Assembly: GCA_030425505.1 (NCBI GenBank)
Contig: JAUIAB010000006.1
Coordinates: forward strand, 57,825 to 121,824
Origin: Bacteroidia bacterium
Lineage (GTDB): Bacteria; Bacteroidota; Bacteroidia; Cytophagales; Flammeovirgaceae
Direction of reading: 5' to 3'
Length of the DNA: 64,000 bases
This document shows, one piece after another, positions 24,418 through 33,393 of this stretch. The translations under genes and the position numbers were made by a program. Numbering within the stretch: position 1 is the first letter of the stretch; each line of letters begins with the position of its first letter. Below the pieces are notes generated by a model. It was not told the origin of the DNA. It searched no databases and saw only the letters and a program-made list of their open reading frames with translations.

Positions 24418-27400
24418 TTATCTTAATAAATACATTTTTCCTATGCCATTTTTGAAAAGACCATCTTTTGAAGTAGATCTATGCGCAATATTTTGACCAT
24501 TTTTCTTAATAATAACTCTATACAGATAAACACCATTTGCTAGTTTATCTCCAAATTCATCCCTTCCATCCCATGCATAAGGTGTAATATTATTTCCAAT
24601 ATGGACTAAGCCTAGTTCTTCTTGTGTAATTTCTTTCACTACTCTTCCGCTCACTGTCATAATTTGAATGGTAATATTGTCTGGAACATCTACTCCAGTA
24701 AGAGTAAAGATGAATCGAACATTATCAGAAAATGGGTTAGGGTATGGATAAAAGTGTGTAACAGAAGATTCTCTAATTACCTCAAAATCTACCCGATAAG
24801 AGTTAGACCCTGCCAAATTACCAGAAACATCTGCTCCTTGAACTTTAAGAGTATATCTCCCATTGCTCAGGTTGTTTAGCTGATGGTTAACTACAAAGTT
24901 ATTATCTCCTTGCTGTGCCCAGGTAGCATTACTTAAGTTAATTCTATTAAAAGTGCATGTATCACAATTAGCTTTTAAGGCTAATTCAAAACCTGTAGTA
25001 TCATTTTTAATCAAAAACCTATTGTTATCCTTTAGATTAATGGTAACCAATGCTTTTGGAGATACTATCTGACCGTTGGTTATCCTTTGCCCATCAAAAA
25101 GCACATCCAATAATGGGTTAGTTTGATCTTTTTTAACGGTAAAGTTGATATCCACAAAATTATTTTCATATACTAACTCAGGAAGTATTTTTGGATTGAC
25201 ATTAACTGTTACCTTATTTTCTCCTGCCCAACCAAAAGTTGGGATTTTTACAGGAATTAGAGCAGAATCTTGTGAAGCTAATGCAGGTATAGTATCCCAA
25301 GAAAGTGTTTCTTGTCCTGTAGCTCTATTTCTCATCTTAATAGAAACAGGGATAGGACTGTCAAAATTAACTTTACTAATATTCTTATAAGCAAGAGTAG
25401 TTCGAAGAGTGTCGCCTTCTTCTAAAGATATATTTTGTTGAAAAAGATCTTTATAATAAATATAGCCTTCAGGTACAGGGTCATAATCCACTTGCCAAAA
25501 GCGAAGTTTTGTCGGAGTTATATTAGCAGAATCAGAAAGCACTAGACTTAGCTTGATATAAGGATACTCCTCAGAGTTTACATTAGATATATCAAAGTTA
25601 TTTTGGTCAATATTTCTTGATAGTACTTGCTCATTACCATCAAAGTTTACGCCAATTACATCATACTTAGCAGTATCTATTTCACTATCATTTGCTTCTT
25701 TGATAAATTTAATATTGCTCCACCTTTTAGCTGGCCCAATTCTTTTTGAAGTCATTTTACCCTCATCAAAATCAAGAGAAAATGAAAAAGAACCCTCTAT
25801 AACTTGTTCTCTTTTAGGTATGCCTGTAATATCAGGATTTTCAGCATATATTTCAATAGCTGAATTTGGAGGGGCATCTTTTTGTCCAAAAATGATAGTA
25901 GGTTCGCCATTCTTTAAGTTAGATAGGCTTTCTTCCACGTTGATGCCAAGTTTAACTGCTGTTGATAAATCTGTTTGATTTCGAAGTAAATGGTTTTCCC
26001 ATCTCATCCCTCCTGTAGATACTAAAGCGTAATAGTCGCCTTCATTTAAAACTTCATTATATAATTTAGTAATATAATCATTGTCTCTAAAACGGTTAGT
26101 AGTAGTACCTAAAAATTCAGATGGGATAGAGCTAACTGAACCTGGAAATCCAAAACCACAATGTAAAGTTACAACACCCCAGTTCCAGTCTCTTTTGATC
26201 TTAAGCTCTCCAGTATTTTTGTCAATAGCAACCATTAGCAGAAGTCCAGTAGTGCTCAATAGACTTCCTGTAACTCCTGTAACAAAGCTGCTGCATTCAG
26301 CTTCATCGACAACTGGACTCCCCTCATACTCAATGAAGTAATTGTTTGGTTCTATAAACTGATCTCCAGTTGTTCTTGCGTTTAAAGTGAAATTTCTGCT
26401 AAAAAACTGTAGTTTTTGATTCAAACTATCACCTGATATTCTATCTAAGTTATTTTCTATGTACTGACCAAACTTCTTTTGTATCCAACCTGAACTGTTT
26501 TCATTACTGATAAAAGTAAAACTGCTTTCCGTCCATGTGGTATCGTCTGTTTCTAAAAAATCAGCATACCGAACTCGCCAAAAATAAGTGATTGAATCCT
26601 GGTTAGCTGTTGGTAATGAAACCGACCATGTAGGAGTAAAACCAGCAGTAATTCTTTCTGAAGTTTTCAACGGGCTATTGTAGAGGTAACTAGTATCCAG
26701 TTCAAATAGATAATTTCTTTGAGGTATGTCTTGATTAGTACTTTGAGAATAAAGAGTTAAACTAGTTTCATTTACTATTCCATAATTTGGTGGATAAATA
26801 GATAATAAGGCTCCTTTGTTAAAAGAAACTTCTACTACAGCGATATTATTTTCTTCATTCAATTCATCAATTGAATTATTGGGATCAATAAATATTTCAA
26901 ATTGATTTATTCCTGAAGATTTATCCTTTTCATCTTCAGTAGGATATATTTTTAGCGCTAAAGTATCTGAATATGAAATTTGGTTATAAAACCCACTGTT
27001 AAAGATAGATGAAGTACCATCTGAAAAAGTTCTTTTAACTCTTATATTAAATGGAGAGTCATCAACTATTCCAAAATTATTTATGGGAATAGTTATCCGC
27101 ATTGAGTCTAGCCTATTAGATAAGCTTTCTCCATCTATAAACGAAGAGATAGAAATATCATTACTTTTTGTAGAGTAATCAGGTTTTTTTGGAGCAAATA
27201 GCTTTATGGCAGGGTCTCCTTGTAAAATATTTTGTTGCGCTTGAGCGATAAACCTTCCATTAGTATCGCCATATTTATTAATAAATCTTTTAGTGGCTTC
27301 TTGAAAAATTTCTCCAACAGGCTTATAATAAAAGGAGTCATCATCAAAAGCCACAGTATAAAACTCTCTAGTCGAAAGGTATAAAACATCAGGGTATCCA

Positions 27401-29526
27401 AAGCTAGAGTGAGCTAAAAAGTTTACTGCGCCTTTATTTTTAGCTAAAGTCCATTGTTCTCCTCTTGTTATGGAATTATCAAAAACACGCCCTGAATTAC
27501 ATCCATTTATCATAACCATAGGGTATTTAGCTCGATTTTTGAAACCAAGTGTCTCGTCTGTTACATCTCCTATATCAACATCAGTAAGCTCACCAGCTGC
27601 ATGTCCGATCAGTGTAATAATATTTAACCCTCTGTTTACTTCATCAGAAATATCAATATACTCTATTTCATTACTTGTGGTTTTCTCAACTGTCAGAACT
27701 TTTGTTCCTGCAATACCATTTTCAGTAATGGATCTTAAATTATCAAAATAAGCCTGAAATTGCCTATTATCTCTCACATTTAAGCCTCCAACCATATGTA
27801 AAATTCTTTTTTTCCATAGGTCATCAAAGCCAAAACTTTCCTGCTCAATTACTTTATTTAGATAAATAACGACCTGAGCTGAATTTGCACAAGCAAGACG
27901 ACCAATAGGAATACCAGGATATATACTATTACTATTTCCAATCCCCGCAGTAAATTGATTATCTGAAGGAATACATCCATAAGGAGGTATCCAGTTTTTA
28001 AAACTAAAGTTCACATTATCTTTTCTGTTCTCATAATCGACATTCATCCCTAAACCCTTTCCCACAATAAATAAAAATCTAGGGTTGTTAGTGTCATTAA
28101 AAAACTTGACAAATTCTGTAATAGCAAATGGCGTAGGTTCACCGTAAGCAAACTGATCAAAAACATTTCCTATGGTTGCAACAAATACATTGTAGTTACC
28201 CCCTGCTTCAGAAGATCTATATTCTTTGTAGGCTTCAATTGGGTTATCAGTTCCTTCAGCAGGTTTAGTAAAGTCGGTATGGGTCAAGATAATGTAATCA
28301 TAACCAGCAGAGGGAATGTTTAAGATCTCAGATTTTTCGAAACTATAGAGTGTTTTAAATTCAGAAGCTAAAATTAGATTATCATTACTTTGAAAAGGCG
28401 CAACAGATAAACTTACTTGATTATCAGAAATAAAAGGGTTGATTTTTACAAGCTTTGAAGAACGCTCAAGGAAATAACTTGCATTAGGATTTGAGTTGTT
28501 AAATAACGTATAATTACCTCTGGTGCTCTCGTTTATAGAAAGTATTTGTGTTTCTGATCCATTCCAATTATGGCTTTTAGGGTAAGTAATTTTTACATAA
28601 GGTACAGTAGCTCTTTCATAATCTCTATTGAGCCGTATCACTTGACACCTGACAAAGATTTTTCCACTAGCCTGATCAAAATCATCAAATACCAAAGGGC
28701 TTTCAAAAATAGTGCCTTCATAATCTTCAAAAGTAACTCTTCCAAGCGATCTTAAACTGTTCAGGTTAGCCCCAACTAGAATTTCAACTTCATGATCTGT
28801 ATTAGACTGCCCAATAACTCTAAGCTCAAGCCTTGGTAAAAAATTATTATTCACAAAAAGATCCTCTATTTCTAGCTCAAAGTTTGCTCCGCCATTTCTG
28901 GTTGGACTAAAGTAAGGAGATGAAAACCCTTTAGGTCCATTAAACCGACTGTCAATAGCACCTTCATTTAAAGAAGTATTGTTAGTTGGGTAAACTTGAC
29001 CGTATGAGAAGTAATTTCTAAAGCTTAGAATTTCTTCTTCAATCAAAAAAGGAATTTCTGTGCCATTCGGTGCATTGCTATTTCTTACTTCCCATCTTTT
29101 CCCCAGCTCTCCTTCTAAAGTATAAGTCAAAAAATAATAGGAAGTATGGGTATACAAACTCTCGTATGGGTTTGTTTGCATACTTCCAGGCTCATGAATA
29201 AACTCGTTCATAAAGCCATCATTTCTTTTTCCAATAAACTCGATATAATCACCTGGATCTATTGAGCGATCATTCTCTCCAGAGACAAAAATTTCTTGTT
29301 CAACACCTCTAAAGAATATTTGTAAATTTTGAGGGTTTACTGCGTTAATTGGAAAATCTACAGATACTAAGTCCTCATATGTGATTCTAAATAAACCGTC
29401 TTCCCTAACTCCAATTTTGTAGTAAAGTTGGTCAAAGTTGATCCAACTATTTAGATAAGGTTGACCGTATGATTCAATAAAAGAGAAGAATATGAAAATG
29501 AGATATATAAACTTAATCTTCTTCAT
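24418..29526 (-). CDS. Secreted C25-family cysteine peptidase, PorU2-like type IX secretion sortase candidate
   Basis: A 1,702-residue exported protein. Order: signal peptide (IKFIYLIFIFFSFIESYGQ), beta-rich N-terminal region, gingipain-type C25 peptidase domain (about residues 400-770), CARDB/fibronectin-like modules, and a C-terminal FlgD-like domain starting YPYPNPFSDNVRF and ending with WDGRDEFGDKLANGVYLYRV. The catalytic dyad is visible: His642 in IGHAAGE and Cys676 in INGCNSG, 34 residues apart, as in gingipains and PorU. It overlaps the upstream PorV2-like gene by 14 bp, so the two are probably translated together. PorU cleaves the sorting tails of T9SS cargo; the PorU2 label for such pairs is established usage, but activity on cargo is inferred. 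An ordinary secreted C25 protease is the alternative. Confidence 0.85.
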   Translation of the reverse strand: MKKIKFIYLIFIFFSFIESYGQPYLNSWINFDQLYYKIGVREDGLFRITYEDLVSVDFPINAVNPQNLQIFFRGVEQEIFVSGENDRSIDPGDYIEFIGKRNDGFMNEFIHEPGSMQTNPYESLYTHTSYYFLTYTLEGELGKRWEVRNSNAPNGTEIPFLIEEEILSFRNYFSYGQVYPTNNTSLNEGAIDSRFNGPKGFSSPYFSPTRNGGANFELEIEDLFVNNNFLPRLELRVIGQSNTDHEVEILVGANLNSLRSLGRVTFEDYEGTIFESPLVFDDFDQASGKIFVRCQVIRLNRDYERATVPYVKITYPKSHNWNGSETQILSINESTRGNYTLFNNSNPNASYFLERSSKLVKINPFISDNQVSLSVAPFQSNDNLILASEFKTLYSFEKSEILNIPSAGYDYIILTHTDFTKPAEGTDNPIEAYKEYRSSEAGGNYNVFVATIGNVFDQFAYGEPTPFAITEFVKFFNDTNNPRFLFIVGKGLGMNVDYENRKDNVNFSFKNWIPPYGCIPSDNQFTAGIGNSNSIYPGIPIGRLACANSAQVVIYLNKVIEQESFGFDDLWKKRILHMVGGLNVRDNRQFQAYFDNLRSITENGIAGTKVLTVEKTTSNEIEYIDISDEVNRGLNIITLIGHAAGELTDVDIGDVTDETLGFKNRAKYPMVMINGCNSGRVFDNSITRGEQWTLAKNKGAVNFLAHSSFGYPDVLYLSTREFYTVAFDDDSFYYKPVGEIFQEATKRFINKYGDTNGRFIAQAQQNILQGDPAIKLFAPKKPDYSTKSNDISISSFIDGESLSNRLDSMRITIPINNFGIVDDSPFNIRVKRTFSDGTSSIFNSGFYNQISYSDTLALKIYPTEDEKDKSSGINQFEIFIDPNNSIDELNEENNIAVVEVSFNKGALLSIYPPNYGIVNETSLTLYSQSTNQDIPQRNYLFELDTSYLYNSPLKTSERITAGFTPTWSVSLPTANQDSITYFWRVRYADFLETDDTTWTESSFTFISNENSSGWIQKKFGQYIENNLDRISGDSLNQKLQFFSRNFTLNARTTGDQFIEPNNYFIEYEGSPVVDEAECSSFVTGVTGSLLSTTGLLLMVAIDKNTGELKIKRDWNWGVVTLHCGFGFPGSVSSIPSEFLGTTTNRFRDNDYITKLYNEVLNEGDYYALVSTGGMRWENHLLRNQTDLSTAVKLGINVEESLSNLKNGEPTIIFGQKDAPPNSAIEIYAENPDITGIPKREQVIEGSFSFSLDFDEGKMTSKRIGPAKRWSNIKFIKEANDSEIDTAKYDVIGVNFDGNEQVLSRNIDQNNFDISNVNSEEYPYIKLSLVLSDSANITPTKLRFWQVDYDPVPEGYIYYKDLFQQNISLEEGDTLRTTLAYKNISKVNFDSPIPVSIKMRNRATGQETLSWDTIPALASQDSALIPVKIPTFGWAGENKVTVNVNPKILPELVYENNFVDINFTVKKDQTNPLLDVLFDGQRITNGQIVSPKALVTINLKDNNRFLIKNDTTGFELALKANCDTCTFNRINLSNATWAQQGDNNFVVNHQLNNLSNGRYTLKVQGADVSGNLAGSNSYRVDFEVIRESSVTHFYPYPNPFSDNVRFIFTLTGVDVPDNITIQIMTVSGRVVKEITQEELGLVHIGNNITPYAWDGRDEFGDKLANGVYLYRVIIKKNGQNIAHRSTSKDGLFKNGIGKMYLLR

Positions 29527-30676
29527 ATCTGTACCTTGGTGCAGTGTTTTTAGATTTTCCTAAAAAGTAATGAATAGCAAATGTATGCGAATGAAGTCTG
29601 CCTAAATTTCTTCCAGTATTATTTAAAGCATAATCTATCCAAAGCTTTTTTATTTTAACGCCAATACCAAAAGTTAGTTCAGAGACTAGTTTTTTTTCCT
29701 GTTTATCATCTAAGACTCTTTGAAATTTACCCAGACCTGATCGTACGAAAAAAGCATTGTTGTAAGAAAGCTCGAGCCCAAGCCTGGGGTCTATAGAGGT
29801 TATACCAGTTCTAATAAGGGTATTTCTTTCTCCATCAAAGGTTGCTACAAACCCTACTATTGGCTGTATTCCTATAGTTAAGTCTTCTCTTTTTTTGATA
29901 TTGTAAAACAAAGGAAGGGCAGCGTCAAAATGAATGCTTGGCAAAGAAACTTCTATAGAGTTTTCTGGTATAGTATTGCCAGTTTTTGAAAAAGTATCAA
30001 ATAAGGCATCTGAGTTATAACTCCAGTGATTAAAAGTGCCGGTAATATCTTTTGCTACTAAGCCAAGCAAAAACTTATTTACTTTAGTTTGTGCTCCTAC
30101 ATCAATTCCATAGCCCCAGGCATTTCCGAAAATACCAACACTTTTATGAATTATCTTAAAGTTTGCACCGAATTTAAAATCTTTTAAAATCGGGAATTTC
30201 CTAGCATAAGATAGTAGGAAAGCATACTCAGCACTTGAGAAAGACCTCACATTATCATAGTTAATCTGACCATCATTGAGAAGAAACCTCGTATCAGGTA
30301 TATCATCTATAGCAAACCGGATAACAGAAACACCAAGATGGCTTTTTTGATCAATAGATGTAGCAAATCCAGCATAGTTATAAGAAGCTTCACCCGATAA
30401 ATAAGGAGAATACATCAAAGTGCCAGCATACTTGTCTTTAATATTTAATAACCCCGCAGGATTCCAAAAACCAGCAGACGCATCATCAATAGTAGCTGTT
30501 TGAGCATTAGATAAAGCTATTCCTCTTGCAGTTGCTCCAATTTCGAGAAAACTGTTAACATACTTAGGTAGAGATACTTGTGCTTTTAAAGTACCTCCAA
30601 TAAATAAGGAAAAAAGAACTATGTGTACTGCCCTCATTATAATATTTGGTAAATATAATTTTATTGTGCTTTTCAT
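29513..30676 (-). CDS. PorV/PorQ-family outer-membrane barrel (PorV2-like)
   Basis: A 387-residue FadL-like beta-barrel of the PorV/PorQ group. The conserved N-terminal segment FLEIGATARGIALSNAQTA and SAGFWNPAGL follows the signal peptide (AVHIVLFSLFIGGTLKAQ). The ATG at 30637 would give a more typical signal length than the ATG at 30676; both are in frame. In T9SS, PorV binds cargo and hands it to PorU; this paralogue is coupled by a 14-bp overlap to the C25 peptidase gene, which argues that they form a PorV2-PorU2 pair. A separate PorV gene lies at 36108-37304. Confidence 0.87.
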   Translation of the reverse strand: MKSTIKLYLPNIIMRAVHIVLFSLFIGGTLKAQVSLPKYVNSFLEIGATARGIALSNAQTATIDDASAGFWNPAGLLNIKDKYAGTLMYSPYLSGEASYNYAGFATSIDQKSHLGVSVIRFAIDDIPDTRFLLNDGQINYDNVRSFSSAEYAFLLSYARKFPILKDFKFGANFKIIHKSVGIFGNAWGYGIDVGAQTKVNKFLLGLVAKDITGTFNHWSYNSDALFDTFSKTGNTIPENSIEVSLPSIHFDAALPLFYNIKKREDLTIGIQPIVGFVATFDGERNTLIRTGITSIDPRLGLELSYNNAFFVRSGLGKFQRVLDDKQEKKLVSELTFGIGVKIKKLWIDYALNNTGRNLGRLHSHTFAIHYFLGKSKNTAPRYRYEED

Positions 30677-30756
30677 TAAAGAAATAAATAAGAAAAACCA
30701 GAGAAGTTATTACATATAAAGCTTAAGTTACCAAATTGAATCAGAAGTTATGAACT

Positions 30757-33078
30757 TTAGGGCTCTCCTTGAAGTACTTCTGGGTTTCCCTTATAGGAAA
30801 AATGACTTTGAATAGATGAATCAAACTTAAGCTTTTCAGTAACAAAAATATCTGCTTTGCTAAACCCAAAAACTGTGACTGAAGCGCTATCTACCTGAAA
30901 CTCTTGTAAATTCACAAGAGATTTACCGCTACAGTTAAGTTCCAAAAACTTACTTCTTCCAGATATAAAAGCCATAGATTCACCAGTGGATGTCAGTTTC
31001 AAGTTATTTACTTGAAGATTTGCTTTTACACTAACATTATCTTTTATCGAGATCAACATACTATCGCTATCGAAATTTGGTATAATACACTTGGCATTGT
31101 TCTTCAGTTCCAGTTTAGTGAGCTGGGGGGTATATAATATCCCTGTAAAACGTTTATTATCCTTGGTGTTTATAAGCAGAGAACTGTTCAAAACCTTTAA
31201 GTCAATGAGCTTAAACCATTGAATAGTATCTGAGAAAAAGAAAGCGTGGGTATCGCCCTTTTTTATCTTGAAAACACAGTTTCCTTGAATTTTTATTGTA
31301 TCAAAAGCATCTAAATTTATCTGAGAAAAAGAGCTATAAAAAGAGGAACTTCTAATTTCATTTAGCTTTCCAGATCTAGAAAGAGTAAATGTTTTATTTG
31401 GAGATAATTTTTTTAAACTTCCAGTAGATGACATGTAATTATTTGGTTTAATGTTAATCTGGAACTCTAGGTTTGCAGGTATATATAGTTCCACCATCAC
31501 TTTTTGAAAACGATAGCTACTGTTTGGTTCTAAAGAAAAGTGACTAGGTATAATTACTTCATTACCAGATAATCTAGGTTCATAACTAATTCGTTTAATT
31601 TTAGTGGATGCTACTTTTGGGTTATTTCCTCTTGCAATCTTTTGGGTTACAACTTTCAGGTTTTTATCTTCACTAGGAAAAATATTAAAATCAATTTTAT
31701 ATAAATCATGCTTGTACCTCTCCTCAAAAAAAACAACGAATGGTTGCTTTTGATCATAGTTAGAAAGAGTAGACACTTCTTTGGAAGAAGAGTAAGAGCT
31801 GTATTGAGATAAAAAAGGAGAAGCAAGATAGGCCGTCCCTATAATAGAAAAAAACCAAAAAGATGCCATAATGCCTATCGTCTTAGCTGAGAAAAAATTG
31901 CTTTTCCATTTAACTAAAAATAGACCTGTCTTTAACAGCAAAAAACATGGAATTATTACTAAAAAAGCTGTCGCTAAAAATAGAAATAAAGGGATGGTAC
32001 TTTTTACAAGCAATAAAATATCAAGATAAATAAATGCTCCTGAAAAAGCTTTTGATAAAACGTAAAAAAACTCTGAGGGAAAGAGATAAATAAATAACCC
32101 GCTTATGGTAGTTAATAAAGCTGTTAGGCTAGTTGCATATAACACCCCCCCAAGAAGTATTGAAACAGCTTTAAGTGGTTTTATAAGTGATTCAGTAATA
32201 GGTGCTAAATCAAAGTTCTTGATCTTTATAGCTACTAAAAAAGGGACTAGAATTACATTAAGAACAGGAAAAGAACCCTCCTTAGAAACATAAACAGAAG
32301 ATAAAACCTTTAGCTTAGATCTTTCAAAGTCCCAAGAAAAAGCTTTTTTTCTTAATGAAGACAAGTGACTACTGTGATATTCTCTAGGTATAAGAATAGT
32401 AGTAAGAGCATATAAAAAAAAACCAACCCCCAAAAAAAGGCTAAGAAATGAGAAAGCAGCTCTAATTAGGGTCTCATCGATTTTTAAATTCTTTCCCAAA
32501 GCCCTGGCAACTCCAAAAAATATATTTTTTTCATCTTTTTTAGATAGCTTGATTGTTGAATTAACTTCTCTTGTATTTGATACAGGCAAGATAAGCAATA
32601 AAACTACATAGCCAATAGCAAACCAAACTAAAGTGCTAAGGCTCCATAAAAGGCAAAATATGCAAAAAAAGAAGGTTGCTAACCTAAAAAATAGTATCTC
32701 AACACCTAGGTATTCACTAATTCCTGCTACAATACCTGTTAGAACTTGATGATGAATTAGCCTTTGTAAGCTTTGAGTATTTTTTGCTTCGGGTTTTATT
32801 ACTTCATTTAAACTATTTTTTTTCTCGATTTTCTCAATGGAACCATACTTATCGATTAACCATTTTATGTCTTCTTCAATCAGATATGTTTTTTCGCTAC
32901 TAAGCCTTGTTAGTAAAAGAGAAGATATTTTTTTTTCAATAGAATTATCGTCGGTAGCAATGCTTTTTTGTGATTGAATATCCCTCAAGGCATCATAATA
33001 TGCCTTAAAGTTCGAAAAAGAAGACTTTTCGAACTGAAATACAATCCCATTTATCTCTATATACTCTATTTTCTGCAT
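30757..33078 (-). CDS. PspC-domain membrane protein fused to a C-terminal GIN (DUF2807)-like domain
   Basis: A 773-residue fusion. Residues 1-100 are a soluble helical head with no clear family match. Two PspC domains follow (about 106-166, LTGIVAGISEYLGVEILFFR; and 185-231, IFFGVARALGKNLKIDETLIR). Then come several membrane helices (about 290-430) and a long beta-type C-terminus (about 560-770) with spaced strands such as LKVLNSSLLINTKD, LKLTSTGESMAFISG and SASVTVFGFSKADIFV, as in GIN domains. PspC domains sense or respond to membrane stress in the phage-shock system. No PadR or other regulator is next to it. Divergent from the two-component operon. Confidence 0.85.
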   Translation of the reverse strand: MQKIEYIEINGIVFQFEKSSFSNFKAYYDALRDIQSQKSIATDDNSIEKKISSLLLTRLSSEKTYLIEEDIKWLIDKYGSIEKIEKKNSLNEVIKPEAKNTQSLQRLIHHQVLTGIVAGISEYLGVEILFFRLATFFFCIFCLLWSLSTLVWFAIGYVVLLLILPVSNTREVNSTIKLSKKDEKNIFFGVARALGKNLKIDETLIRAAFSFLSLFLGVGFFLYALTTILIPREYHSSHLSSLRKKAFSWDFERSKLKVLSSVYVSKEGSFPVLNVILVPFLVAIKIKNFDLAPITESLIKPLKAVSILLGGVLYATSLTALLTTISGLFIYLFPSEFFYVLSKAFSGAFIYLDILLLVKSTIPLFLFLATAFLVIIPCFLLLKTGLFLVKWKSNFFSAKTIGIMASFWFFSIIGTAYLASPFLSQYSSYSSSKEVSTLSNYDQKQPFVVFFEERYKHDLYKIDFNIFPSEDKNLKVVTQKIARGNNPKVASTKIKRISYEPRLSGNEVIIPSHFSLEPNSSYRFQKVMVELYIPANLEFQINIKPNNYMSSTGSLKKLSPNKTFTLSRSGKLNEIRSSSFYSSFSQINLDAFDTIKIQGNCVFKIKKGDTHAFFFSDTIQWFKLIDLKVLNSSLLINTKDNKRFTGILYTPQLTKLELKNNAKCIIPNFDSDSMLISIKDNVSVKANLQVNNLKLTSTGESMAFISGRSKFLELNCSGKSLVNLQEFQVDSASVTVFGFSKADIFVTEKLKFDSSIQSHFSYKGNPEVLQGEP

Positions 33079-33296
33079 TATGAACCTTACATGTTAGCGA
33101 AAATTATATTCTCAAAAAAACATAAATTTTCAGCTTTAGAGACTTTATTGCCAAGTTAGAGTTCGAGTTTGGGCTGAATGATAATAATTTCAATCTACTA
33201 ATGAGAATACAAAATTAAATTAAAATTAGTTGCTTTACCAGCATAGTGTTATTTCTAAAATTGAATTAATTAATTTTAGAAAAAAACAAAAATAAA

Positions 33297-33393
33297 ACAG
33301 ACCATGTCTGATTTAAAATTGAGGCGCGCACAAAGCAGTTATTAAGATGTGTGCCAAAGAAACTAGGCAGGTCACAAATTTTAAACAGATGAA
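33297..33393 (+). promoter_or_regulatory. Duplicated ~95-nt leader element, copy 1 (structured leader candidate)
   Basis: This sequence ends in the start codon of the response regulator. It shares with 41431-41524 the blocks ATGTCTGATTTAAAATTGAG, ATTAAGATGTGTG and CAGGTCACAAATTTTAAACA. Possible pairing: TTTAAAATT (33312-33320) with AATTTTAAA (33377-33385), 9 bp, enclosing GCGCACA (33326-33332) with TGTGTGC (33348-33354), 7 bp with one G-T. The inner hairpin would hide an ATG at 33347; the outer stem would cover the AT-rich region just before the true ATG at 33389. No database family is recognised. Confidence 0.6.
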
